From Physocladia obscura (Eukaryota; Chytridiomycota; Chytridiomycetes; Chytridiales; Chytriomycetaceae): a stretch of DNA of 27,582 bases. Under the pieces are notes generated by a model. That model saw only the letters and a list, made by a program, of their open reading frames with translations, was not told the DNA's origin and did no database searches. Position numbers and translations under genes: made by a program. The stretch covers positions 1-27,582 of the forward strand of contig JADGJH010000158.1 in the NCBI GenBank assembly GCA_027596945.1. Direction: 5' to 3'. This document shows positions 10,862 through 22,900 of the stretch, in pieces. The first letter of the stretch is position 1. Every line of letters begins with the position of its first letter.

Positions 10862-11795
10862 NNNNNNNNNNNNNNNNNNNNNNNNNNNNNNNNNNNNNNN
10901 NNNNNNNNNNNNNNNNNNNNNNNNNNNNNNNNNNNNNNNNNNNNNNNNNNNNNNNNNNNNNNNNNNNNNNNNNNNNNNNNNNNNNNNNNNNNNNNNNNNN
11001 NNNNNNNNNNNNNNNNNNNNNNNNNNNNNNNNNNNNNNNNNNNNNNNNNNNNNNNNNNNNNNNNNNNNNNNNNNNNNNNNNNNNNNNNNNNNNNNNNNNN
11101 NNNNNNNNNNNNNNNNNNNNNNNNNNNNNNNNNNNNNNNNNNNNNNNNNNNNNNNNNNNNNNNNNNNNNNNNNNNNNNNNNNNNNNNNNNNNNNNNNNNN
11201 NNNNNNNNNNNNNNNNNNNNNNNNNNNNNNNNNNNNNNNNNNNNNNNNNNNNNNNNNNNNNNNNNNNNNNNNNNNNNNNNNNNNNNNNNNNNNNNNNNNN
11301 NNNNNNNNNNNNNNNNNNNNNNNNNNNNNNNNNNNNNNNNNNNNNNNNNNNNNNNNNNNNNNNNNNNNNNNNNNNNNNNNNNNNNNNNNNNNNNNNNNNN
11401 NNNNNNNNNNNNNNNNNNNNNNNNNNNNNNNNNNNNNNNNNNNNNNNNNNNNNNNNNNNNNNNNNNNNNNNNNNNNNNNNNNNNNNNNNNNNNNNNNNNN
11501 NNNNNNNNNNNNNNNNNNNNNNNNNNNNNNNNNNNNNNNNNNNNNNNNNNNNNNNNNNNNNNNNNNNNNNNNNNNNNNNNNNNNNNNNNNNNNNNNNNNN
11601 NNNNNNNNNNNNNNNNNNNNNNNNNNNNNNNNNNNNNNNNNNNNNNNNNNNNNNNNNNNNNNNNNNNNNNNNNNNNNNNNNNNNNNNNNNNNNNNNNNNN
11701 NNNNNNNNNNNNNNNNNNNNNNNNNNNNNNNNNNNNNNNNNNNNNNNNNNNNNNNNNNNNNNNNNNNNNNNNNNNNNNNNNNNNNNNNNNNNNNN
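10862..11795. other. Assembly gap (N run)
   Basis: A run of 934 undetermined bases. It must contain the 5' end and promoter of the first RasGEF gene and probably the 3' end region of the methyltransferase transcript, whose stop lies 31 bases before the gap. Any open frame crossing it is meaningless. The right flank is strongly C-rich, so a hard-to-sequence GC-rich stretch may explain the gap. Confidence 0.98.
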
Positions 11796-14700
11796 CCCCG
11801 CCCCCGCCCTGCCCCTCGACCTCAATTTCGCTCTCAGCGACAACAACATCGCCAACACCACCCCGACTTCCACCAGCGACCCTATGACCAACAGTGCCAA
11901 CCTCACTTCGCCTAGCGCCGCCCAAGTCCCCACTGGCAGCGCAAGTATGCAAAGTGTAAGTCATTCAACCGCCCACCGGTTAAACAATACTAAACACTGT
12001 GCTTATAACAGCCCTCAATTGGTCTGCTCGACACCCAGATGGACAGCGCAAACTACACCCACTCAAATACCAACCCGACCACACCTATCTCGCCCTCGCC
12101 CTACTACGATCTTCAGTCGCACTTCTATTGCGAGACTGATGACGGCCGGCGCTACTTTGTCAACAAAAACACGGGTGAAACCTATTGGGACGGCGACACC
12201 CCACCCTCTAACTCAAACTCGGGCAGCGTCCAGTCATCAGCGCTGCCCTACTCGTCCCCCTCCAACGCCAACACAGCCATCCCGACAATCCCAACAAGCG
12301 CAAACCCAACTACCACAATCAAGCTTCACGATCCGACCGACGAAACGGGAAGTATCTCTTCGTCTTTTGTCAGGTCCAGCAGCAATTATTCGGCCCTTGT
12401 TGGCGCCAACAACAAAAACATGACCAATAATTACAGCGGGAACAACAACGTTGAAACAGCAAGCATCAACAGTACTATTCTTCCACCGGGCTGGACTAAA
12501 ATCGAAAACCCTGACGGCCAAACGATGTACTACAACGCTATCTCCAATGAGATGCAGTTCACTCCTCCCGACGAATCAGATTTCGCCAACGCCTATGCTC
12601 ACGCACCCCGCAAACCCGGCGATGATGTCACTGCTGTCGCCGTCGTCGATTTGCCGCGAAACTGGAACAGGAAAACCACTGCTGATGGCAAAGTTTTTTT
12701 TTACAACTTTATTACCGATCAAACTGTGTTCAAGGTTGAGGATGTCGATCCAGAAACTGGAGAATCGGTAAGGAATTGCGAGAGTGAATGAAGCGAGTAA
12801 AATATAAAACCTAAAGTGAAATGAAGATCAAAAAAAAAAAAAAAAAAAATCGTACGATTTTTTTAATATTATTTTTTAAATTTTTTTATCAAGATCGCAA
12901 TTGCTGTCGATGTTGTAGATGAAATCGAAATACCGTTGTCCAATCTAGTAAAGCTGACGTATGCGCCAGAATATATTCACTGGAGGCAGTTTGCCGAAGA
13001 TTTTGCAAAAATCACTAAGGAAATAAGCATTGTTTCCAAAGATCAAAACAAAATCAAGGTCTTTCGATACTGGGCTGTTGGCAGTGAAAAAATTCAAATT
13101 TTCTTGCTTGCAGCTCAAAAAGCTGATGGCCCTAGTGAATCTCGCATCGTTGTTCGTTCTTCGTATACAAAGATCATGCATATCTTATCCCAAGTCGATA
13201 TTGCAGTCAGTATTGCTTGCATGGTCTGGTCGCCTCCCGACTCTATGCAGAGTTTGCAACATGCTTTTGCCATCCTGATTCCAGCTGTGACGGAATTAGT
13301 TGTTGGAGCACTTGAGACAAAATTGATTATAACTGATGACGATAAAGCCCAAGCCACAAAGGCATCAGAAAAATTCAGAAAAGACGGTCTTTCAAGCATT
13401 GAATTATTGTTGGAGCTCAAGCAGCGTTGTGCAAACGTTACAAACATGTGTGCTGAAGTAGTCAAAGATATTTTGGAAAATCCGCTTTCACAGCGTAAAT
13501 TGGACCCTCTTGATACTATCAGTATCATCACTGCAATGATGGGCGAAGTTTCAGCGACGGTTGACGAATTTTCACCGGAACTAGGAATTCTTCCACACGC
13601 CACAGCGGAACTATTGCGACAAAAGAAGCAGACCTTCTTCAATTACCTATCTCAACTGATGTCTGCTGTGAGCGCTGCATCGAATCCCTTTGCCCCGGCT
13701 AACGCTGCAATCGAAGTAGCTACCTCTGCAAAAGATGCCTACGCGGCCTCGACCGAGCTGATTATTTTCTTCAAGTTTTCTATCCAAGAAAAAGAAGCTA
13801 TTGAAGATCCAAGCCTGATAAACGATTCATCGTCAAGCGTTTACAGCGGACGAACAGCTGGTCGACTTGCCGAGAGCGCAAATGAGTCAGTTGGCGGAAC
13901 ATCGTTATTACAAACAACAACATCAGGCAACGGTCTTGTTCTCCCAGTTCGTCAAAGCAGTCTCGCTAATCGCGGCATATTCAAGAAAAGTAAACCAATC
14001 TCTGGTGGCGGAGACTTAGACTCCGAGATATCCGATTTCGAAGAATCCGCATCATTAAACACTGCCAACAACTCCTCGCCACGCATCTCAGCGGCATCTC
14101 CCATCTCGCCAATGTCGCCACAAGCCGCCAGTGGCATTCTTCGCCTTAACATTCCTAAGCCACAACGCGACGCTATCACAATCGGTGGAACCGGTGGTGG
14201 TAGACGCAAGGCAGGCGGAAACGCGGAGCCCAGTGTTGTGACAATGAAAGTCGAGAAGCCGTGGTACATGCGGTACAGTTTCGCCCCAAATGAGATATCG
14301 CTGTCAAGTGATGGGCACGTCAAAGGTGGCACGCTTGCGGCGCTTGTGGAGAAGTTGACGGCTCATGATACGAGTGATGCAACTTTTACGCAATCGTTCT
14401 TATTAACATATCGGGCGTTTACGACGACGAAGGAACTGTTTATGCTTTTGCAGCAGCGGTATATGCTTGTTGCGCCACCTGAGTTGAATGAGACGGAGTT
14501 GGCGGATTGGACTAAAGATAAGAAAGATATTATTCGTGTTCGGTACGTTTTTTATTTTTATATATTACTCCTTTTCTTTGTTGTAACAAACAAAAAAAAA
14601 GTGTGTTTAATGTCATGAAGCACTGGGTTGAAAGCTACTGCTACGATGACGAAGAAGATCTTGAAGTCCTTCAGATTATGAAAAACTTTGCCGATACATT

Positions 14701-15883
14701 AATGATGGAAGAAACACCCAACACGGCATTCCAACTATCAAACTTGGTCGATCGACGCAGAGAATATGGCGCAAATTTACGTGTCCGTACAGCCCAATAC
14801 AACAACAAGGAGTTTCCTGCATCAATCAAGCCGTGGAACCTGAAAAGCATTGTATTTTTGGAATTGAATCCGCTGGAAGCTGCACGGCAGTTGACACTCA
14901 TGGAAAGTTCCATGTATAACAAAATCCAGCCTGTGGAATGCTTGAAGAAGGCATGGAGTGCGAAACAAAACAATCAGTCACCGCATATCAAAGGGATGAT
15001 TAGAATGTCAAATCAGATTGCAGCGTGGACTGTCACAACAATTTTGAGTGAGCCTGATGTGAAGAGACGTGGGGAATTGATTAAACAGTTTGTTGCTATT
15101 GCTGAGGTATTGTAGATTTGTGTTCGTTTTTCGTTTCATTTTTTAGATTTATTCGTCCAATAGAAATGCCGAACGTTAAACAACTATTGCACTCTGAACA
15201 CGATTCTGGGAGCTCTCAATTCAGCATCAGTGCACCGATTGAAAAAGTCGTGGCAGTTGATTGGAAAACGAATATTGGTGTTCAAGGAATTATGTGAACT
15301 CATGAGCTTGGAAAAAAACTTTGCAAGATACCGGGAAACACTCAAATCTTCAAACCCGCCATGTATTCCCTACTTTGGACTCTTTTTGACAGATCTTACA
15401 TTTATTGAAGACGGAAGCGCGGATATTCTCAAGCCGCGTGAACACCTTACTTTCCCCGATCAATTGTTTAGTCTAGATCTTCCGCCGGCAACCCATGTGG
15501 AGGGGGCGGAGGCAGAGGCAAGGGCGGGGGCGGCAGCAAATCAGCCGGTTAAACTCATCAACTTTTTCAAGCATGTTAAAACCGCCGAAATTATTAGAGA
15601 TATTCAGCAGTTCCAAAACGAGCCATATCATATTGCACCGATTACTGAAGTTCAAGATTTCTTCTACAAGTCGTTTGAAGTTGATTTCGATGATAAGCAG
15701 TTGTATTCAATGTCGCTGGCGTTGGAACCAAGAGAACGGTGAGAGAAAACCTTTTTTTTTTTTTCTTTAATTTTTTTCGTTTAGAAACTAAAAAATTTTC
15801 TTTTTTATATATGAAGTGGCGATAATGTTGAGGTTGCTCGCGCTTTGTTTGATGCTGGATTTGTGGCAAAGAATTCGAAATGA
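11796..15883 (+). CDS. Cdc25-like RasGEF with WW domains (5' partial)
   Basis: This guanine nucleotide exchange factor activates Ras-type GTPases. Visible exons: <11796-11955, 12012-12767, 12894-14542, 14602-15106, 15164-15738 and 15817-15883, or 1236 residues after the gap. A low-complexity Pro/Thr/Ser/Asn-rich start is followed by three WW-like modules (DNA about 12115-12210, 12480-12570 and 12649-12765; one reads LPPGWTKIENPDGQTMYYN). Next come a helical middle region (about 12950-13800), a disordered Ser/Gly-rich linker, RasGEF_N (from about 14255; GGTLAALVEKLTAHD, FLLTYRAFTT) and the catalytic RasGEF domain (about 14800-15740; LGALNSASVHRLKKSW, FGLFLTDLTFIEDG). The order fits fungal Cdc25-type GEFs, whose N-terminal SH3 would be in the gap. 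The introns after 14542 and 15106 match its neighbour in position and phase. The first two-thirds of exon 2 is markedly richer in C than the rest. Confidence 0.9.
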
Positions 15884-16150
15884 TTTTATCGACGATTTAT
15901 AACAATTTTTTAGTTTGAGTTTGGCAAAAGAAAAAAAGCTTGTTTATCTTTTTTTAATAATTCAAAGAAAACTTTTTTCTTTCTGGTGCGAGTATTAATA
16001 ATTTAGAACAAATGTAGAAGGTCTCGATATGCTGCAAAAAATAATAAAAAAGTTATAAAAAATCAAAACAAGAAACAACCAAGTTTTGTAAGCAATGTTG
16101 CTCTGGGACCGGCAAAATTGTTTTCATGTTTTGAAATTTTTGGCAAATCA
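15884..16150. other. Intergenic region between tandem RasGEFs
   Basis: These 267 AT-rich bases lie between the stop of the first RasGEF and the start of the second and must hold a terminator and a promoter. An out-of-frame ATG at 16095 opens a reading frame that overlaps the start of the second gene, and a two-codon ATG-TTT-TGA lies at 16126. Either could act as an upstream reading frame if the leader begins early enough. Confidence 0.35.
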
Positions 16151-19100
16151 ATGTCCATCCAAATGACTTCCGAACTGGATCAGCCGAATTCTGCCAGCCA
16201 TGCTCGAGGCCCGGAACTATACGTTGCAAAGTTTAACTTTGATCCTGTTGGCAAACGGAAGCAGCTACCAATGATCAAAGGGGATGTCGTAAAAGTCCAC
16301 GAAAAGACACCGAATGGCTGGTGGCGCGCAAGCATCAACCACAGAATGGGATGGTAAAAGCCAACGATTGTTATACAAAATATACGTTGTTCCCTCTCTC
16401 ACTAATTCGGTATCAATGATCATAGGATTCCGTCAAACTTTGTTAGCCCATTAGTTGTCGATCAGTCCGCCATTCTAGCTGAAAATAAGGTTCAGTTTGT
16501 TTTTGTTTTTTGAATTTCCATAAGCTGCTTTCGAGTGGTTAGACCTAGTCTTATTAATGCAAAATTCGTTGTACAGTCGATTACTTCAAATGGAACAACT
16601 GTTTCGGTTGTAGAAGATGGGGCACCAAGATCAAAAAGTACACGTGACGAACCTTCATTCCAAGAACACGTGTCTATTCTCGAACACAATAACAGCAACA
16701 ATACTTCTGCAACAATGACCAGCAATTCGATTTTACCGGAAATATCGGCAACAGAATCGGATCCCTTGCTGGATGATATAGCACCTCCACTACCACCGAA
16801 AGATATTGGCGAAAACTTCGCGATGTTTCAAATGCCGGCTGCAGCGAAACTTCAACTCGATTTAAACTTTCGAAAGAAAACTTTTTCGTCTGAGCTTTCT
16901 CCTCCTATGCTTCGTCATATGTCCAAGCAGGTTTTGGAAAATTTTTATTTGTTTCCTTAATTTTTATTTTATTTTATTTATTTCATTTTATTCTTTTTTC
17001 TAATAGTTGCCACCACATTGGGGAGAGCGAATTAGTGCTCATGATGGGAAAAAATACTACTTCAATTATATAAGTGATAAAACAACTTGGAATTTAAGCG
17101 ACATTAACCACGAAACAGGGGATCTGGTTTGGCTTATTTCGTCTTTGTGGTTCTCGCACTTACTGAAAAATAAAATAAAAGGTCAAACTACCGAAATCTT
17201 TAAGGGCTGTTCAAACGCAGATTCAAGATTTATCATCTTTTGAGTATCCAAAATTTGAGACGGCCGAAATTTGGGCTGACTTGATTCAAGAAATAGCGCG
17301 ATCAATTCAGAAGCTTGACGATCTCGTAGCAATTAATCAGAAAGACAAATATACAACCGTTTCTAAATCTCTTATCGAAAATATGCGCATTTTTTTGCTT
17401 GTTTCGTCAAGCAATTCGACAAACACTGCTCAGAATTACGATGAAGAGCGATTGTCATTGATTAATCATCATGCTGTAATAATGGGGGCGCTATCGAAGC
17501 TGGCGCATACGGCAATGTTAGCGTCAGCACTCTGGGCGCCTCCTGATTCGACGGCAAATATGATTGCTGAAGCAGCAAATGTTTTAGTCGCAGTCAGGGC
17601 ATTTGCAAACTCGAGAATGAAGTCTGAATTCAAAATCAACGAAGAGCTCTTGGTAAAATTGAAAACTTCTGCTTCTGAGAAAAAAGAGTTGGCTGTTGAC
17701 TCATCCGATATTAGTATTGTTATACAATTAAATAAGAGCGTGGAGCAAATTCAAAGCAATATCTCTGCGATTGTCAAGAATCATCACGAAAATAATAGTA
17801 ATTCGCCAGATTTTTTTGAGATGGATATAAATCACACTATTGCGGCTTCCAAAAATTTAGTCGCTGCAGCTGGTCGAGGCGTTATTCTTGATGTTTCTTC
17901 AAGGGAGCTTGTTTACGAACTTCAAGAATATCTTTCGCTTTCTCAAAACGCAGGAAAAACACTTTCTGAAGCGTTTTCTGCTCTTAAAAATCAAAGGGCT
18001 GAATTATATTTTGATGGCTTGATTCTGCTCTTGAACAACGTGCTGTCATCTGCTATTGGCTTAACGGTTTCTTTCAAATTTCTCGTTCTAGAAAAAATTT
18101 TGTATGAAGAGGATCAAAATTATAGAGGTATTCGAGAAATTGAACACACTGGATCTGCATCAATAAGTCCCACTGTTCCTTTGAGAGGTACAGACAGATC
18201 TGAAACCGGATCTGTCAAGAAATCACCATCTCGTTTTATGTTTCGCATGTCAAAGAATTTAAAAACAGTCAACTTTTCATTTTCCAGATCTCGATTGGTG
18301 AATATCTTTTTTATTTTGAATTCTGCCCGGTTGAACAAAAATAATAACAAAAACAAAAACCAATCAACTATATTAATCTACCAACAATAAAACAGTCTTC
18401 TCCTGTACCCAGTATGTCTAGCATGATGAGTGATTCACTTACGTTGGAAAGACCTTGGTATCTGGACGAACGCTACAATTTCACAAATATCTCATTCACT
18501 TCCACTGGTGCTGTTAGAGGCGGTACTTTAGTTGCTCTTGTTGAACTTTTGACCCACCACGAAAGCGACGATACGATTTTTATGCAAACTTTCTTGCTAA
18601 CATATCGGTCGTTCACGACTGCGCAAAAACTTTTTCATTTACTGAAAGCAAGATTCCTTGTTTCTCCACCTGCAACTATTGAAATGAGTGAACTGACGGA
18701 TTGGGAGTTAAATGAAAAACGTGCAATACAAAAACGGTTTGGAAAAAAATTAAATTAAATTAAATTAAAAATTGTTTCAGTGTATTCTCCGTATTGAACT
18801 CTTGGACTTCAACTTTCTTTTACGAAATCGATGAAAAATCTGTGTTGGTTGATATCATGGAATTTGCAAAAAACGAGATGAAAGCCGAAACACCAACCCT
18901 AGCATCCCTGTTATTCAAGGCAACAGCTACAATTTTGGAAATTTTTGAGACAGGCAAATTTCCTGAGACTACGCCTCTTTTCGCCCCACTTGATCTCAAA
19001 AGTGATTTGCTGGGTATCAATTTCACGGATTTAAATGACACTCAAATCGCAAAGCAGATTACTCATCTTGAAAGTACGGCGTATTCGAACCTTCGTCCAT

Positions 19101-19906
19101 TCGAATTTTTGGAGAAGGCATATCGTGATGAGTTCCGTTCACCGAATGTTCGGAATATAATAACTTTGTCAAACCAAATTACTGGATGGGTTATTCAAAC
19201 AATTTTGAGTGAACGTGACATTGGCAAACGAGTTCGAATCGTTAGGAAATACATTGTTCTTGCTGAAGTATGTTTTCTAAATTTCTCTTGCTGAGTGTTG
19301 TTAAAAAAGTAACCACCCAAATCTTTTTTTTTTTTTTTTCTCCTTTAGAATTGTTTAGCCCTGAAAAATTTCTCAAGTTTAACAGCAATTATTGGCGGTC
19401 TGAGTTCTTCGGCTGTTTTTCGATTGCGAAATACATGGGATGGTATTGGAAAGCAAATGTATGATAAATATAAATCTCTCAAACACATAATGGGAAGCGA
19501 AAAAAATTTCGCAACGTATCGCGACGCACTGAGAAATAGCAATGGTCCGTGCGTTCCTTACCTTGGAATCTATTTAACCGATCTCACATTTATTGACGAT
19601 GGCAATGCTGATTATTTACGACCTGAGTGGCAAAATGAGGATGAAAGCCAAGACTCTCCTGTCATCAACTTCTCGAAACGAGCAAAAGCAGCAGAAGTGA
19701 TTCGGGATATTCAAAAATATCAACAGTGCAAGTACGAACTTATGACAATCAAGGAAATGGAGTTATTTTTGAATCAAAATCTGAATTGCTATTTGAATGA
19801 AGAGGAGCTGTTCACTTTGTCGTTGGAGGTTGAGGCACGAGAAACAGCGGAAGAGCATCTTGGAAAAGCAATCGTACAAAGCGGATTGCTAAATAAAAGC
19901 CACTAG
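16151..19906 (+). CDS. Cdc25-like RasGEF with SH3 and WW domains
   Basis: A paralogue of the upstream gene and likewise a Ras-type exchange factor. Exons: 16151-16353, 16426-16489, 16577-16930, 17007-17126, 17182-18297, 18396-18736, 18781-19267 and 19349-19906, giving 1080 residues. Domains in order: SH3 (residues about 22-80; ELYVAKFNF, NGWWRAS, GWIPSNFV), a linker with the proline motif APPLPPKD, one near-canonical WW (residues 208-247; LPPHWGERISAHDGKKYYFN, then TTWNL), a helical middle region with LWAPPDS, RasGEF_N (GGTLVALVELLTHHE, FLLTYRSFTT) and catalytic RasGEF (IGGLSSSAVFRLRNTW, LGIYLTDLTFIDDG). The ATG at 16151 is the first in frame before the SH3. The last intron of the upstream paralogue is missing here. 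The stop is 31 bp from the convergent CLASP stop. The specific GTPase cannot be told from sequence. Confidence 0.92.
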
Positions 19907-19937
19907 AAAAAGAAATTTTTAATCACACAAAAACACA

Positions 19938-22900
19938 TTACGCCAATTTTTTGTCCACCATTCCTTGAACAATCATTTTTTTCGTCAGTCCACTCCTTTT
20001 TTCAACTTCGGCATAAACTTTGTGAGAAACATCATCTCCTTTTCGTTCGCATATTGCTACTGTCAAATCAAATGCTGCTTTGCGGGTCGCTGATTGTTTG
20101 TGATCCAAACCATCAACTATAAATCTGATGATGCGATCCCAGTAACATCCTTCCGAAACCTCATCACCCGAGAATAAAATATCATCATCACCATTCCCTT
20201 CAATTCTTTTGGCTTCCATGAGGGCACTTGTCGCAAGTTCAAAACAATGCCGTCTTTTAATAAATTCAGGACCAACTTCGAGAATATGAACTACACAGGA
20301 TAGGAGCGTTTTTGCTTCAAAAGTTTGCTTAAATGTAGAAAGAAGCGAGTTCAGTTCATATTCGATTTCAAGTGCATCTGTGTCGCCATCCTAAATTATG
20401 TTCTTAATTTATCAAATTTTCAAAATTATATTTTGCTTACAATCACAGACCCCTCAAAATGAAGAGCTGCCGTTAAAACATCTGTGGCTCTTCCATCGAC
20501 AGCAAAATTTTCAACTAGAGCATGCAATAATTTCAATCCAGCTTTTGTGGCTGCGGCAGGCTGATTTAATCGTTTAAAAAAATATATTATTCTTTAGCAA
20601 ATATCTAAAGATAAAAAAATAAGAAAAAATAGCCCACCATGTTTGCATCTCCATTAATCTCAGCCATAATAAAATCAATTACTTGTTCCAGTCGATCTTC
20701 CAAAATCCCAAAGTTTCTCTTTTGCTGAGAAAACTCCCATAATGCAGCCAACCCTGCTTCCATTGCCTCGCGAAACGATGTATCAAGACTGGCTGGACTT
20801 GGAGTATGCGGAATCGAATTTATTCTATCCGGAATTACAGTTATGTCTCCAAAAGAAATCGAAGTTGATTTCTTCAAAGTTGGACGAGGTGTTGCAAATT
20901 CATCAACTGTTTGTTCAACCCTGTTTTCTTTTTTCGGTGTGGTGGCAATTTCAGAATCTTGTTTCTTTTTTGAGCTTGGTAAACCAGATCCAACTGTTGG
21001 CAGATTTCGGACTTTTTCGGATTTCAAAGACGGTGTATGAGACGGAGGAAACACAGTTTTTGTGTCAAGAAATTTGGAAAGTTCATTTTGGAACAAATTT
21101 TTGTTTGACGTTGGCGAAGAGTCGGTGCTTTGCGAATCCAAGATTTTGTTTTGCTGTTGATCTGCAATTTCAATGCTTTTTTCAACAATCGTTTCAATGA
21201 GTTCTTTCTTTTCATCTTCATATTTAGCGACAGGCTCCTCTATAAAATTGCTGGAATTCTCAGCGTATTTATTATCACCCTCACTCTGCGAGCTTGTCTC
21301 ATCGTTTGCAGGTTCATTCGTGTGATCATATTCATTAATATCACCGTCATGAATTGTATCGAGTTTCTCCGTATGCTCTTCTACATCATCAGCCAGAGAA
21401 ACATCGTTTTTCAAATCAGGATCAGCTGTTTCAATACTAGACGAGTCTTCTTCGGCTATAGATTCCCAAGAATCAATCGAAGCCCGGCTCTTCTTTTCAA
21501 CGACTGGAGCAACGTAAATATTTTTCGGCGATTCGGCTTCGCTTGGTCGGTCAACAATTCCGGGTGAAGAGACATACCGAGGAAGTTGAGAGCTTCTTCT
21601 TCGAGTAGACTTGGCAGGGTTAGTCGAATTTATTGAGTCATGAGCAGCAGGATCATTTACTGCAATATTCGCGGCAATAGTAATACTAAGATTGGACTTA
21701 AAAAAAAAAAATGAAAAAAAAAAGAAACAAATTACTTTCAATTTTTTATCAGTAGTCATTAAACAAACCCGTCTGATAGCATCCAAATCTGTTCGCGCCA
21801 ATGAAATATCCGATGTTTGGAATAACGTATTAACTGCTTTTTTTTCTGCTGGTTTTGTGGCTGCCCACGCTGTCCAAAAAGCATCACCGCCGACCGCCTG
21901 AAGAGACGCAATGCAAAGCTTTACAGATTTTTGAATCGCCGCATCAGTATCAGCAGCTTGCAAAAAAATACGAGAGGTGAAAATTTTCATGTCTAAGAAA
22001 GAATTAGTTACTTGTGTGAAAAAAAAAAAAAAACAACAGAAAACCCACTTGATGGTCTGCTCAACACAATTTTCCATTCATCCTCACTAATTTCGCTCAA
22101 AATTGCAAGACAGCCTGCTCGAATTTTCAAGATTTTTGCAAACCCTGGGTTATTAACCGCATGTATACACGCCAAAGCTTCCATCTCGATCCCAAACCTG
22201 TCTACTATACACGCAAGCACCCGGCGGCCCAAATCAATAGTGATTGAACGAGATTTTGTTTGCTGATAGAACGAAACTCCAGCAACTCGTGGGACAATGC
22301 TGTCAATAATTTCCGGTACAGAGTATGCGCTCTCAAGAAGAGCCAAAAGTCCTTCGAGCGCAGCATTTATACATTTTGTTTGGTTGTCTGAAATTCCCAA
22401 AATATACGCGTCACAGAATTTTGTCGATTTCAAACGAATTTCTGAAGCCATGGTAGGAATCACAGAGGCCGATAAAGTTGAAATGTATGACGTCAGATAT
22501 TCGAGGCCGGCGAGACGGACGGTCCAATCTGAGTTCTTGAGTCGGTTAGATAGTTGGACAAAGTCGAAAATTTCGATTGGTTTTGAAGTGGCAGATGGTG
22601 GTCGAGTCTGGGTTGAGGCTCTGGAAATTGACGGCCTTTTAAGGTTAGAGCTTGCCGTTGATCTGAGTCCAGAAATTTGCGACGCATTTAATTGCTCCTC
22701 ATTGACTTTTTGTAAAGATTCGGCAGTTTGCACCATTGGAACTCTGAGAGCTTTCGCTTTTGATAGAGTTGGGCGATTTTCGAGAGTACTAGATGATGGT
22801 ATGTTTTTGATTTCTCGCGGAACACGTTGAGCACCCCCAATATGCTCAGTTAGAATTGCGCTGCTGCCGTTGTGTAAGCTGTTGTCTTTTGCATTCACAA

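Noticed and set aside
10713..12423. Long open frames crossing the N run on both strands
   Set aside because: They are open only because undetermined bases contain no stop codons. Only the frame joining to the WW and RasGEF exons is supported.
13115..14332. Minus-strand open frames opposite the first RasGEF
   Set aside because: The plus strand holds a 549-codon exon with RasGEF_N at its end. The antisense frames have no recognisable domain.
20742..21567. Plus-strand open frames opposite the CLASP exons
   Set aside because: They are antisense shadows of a long low-complexity minus-strand exon whose frame is continuous and spliced consistently.
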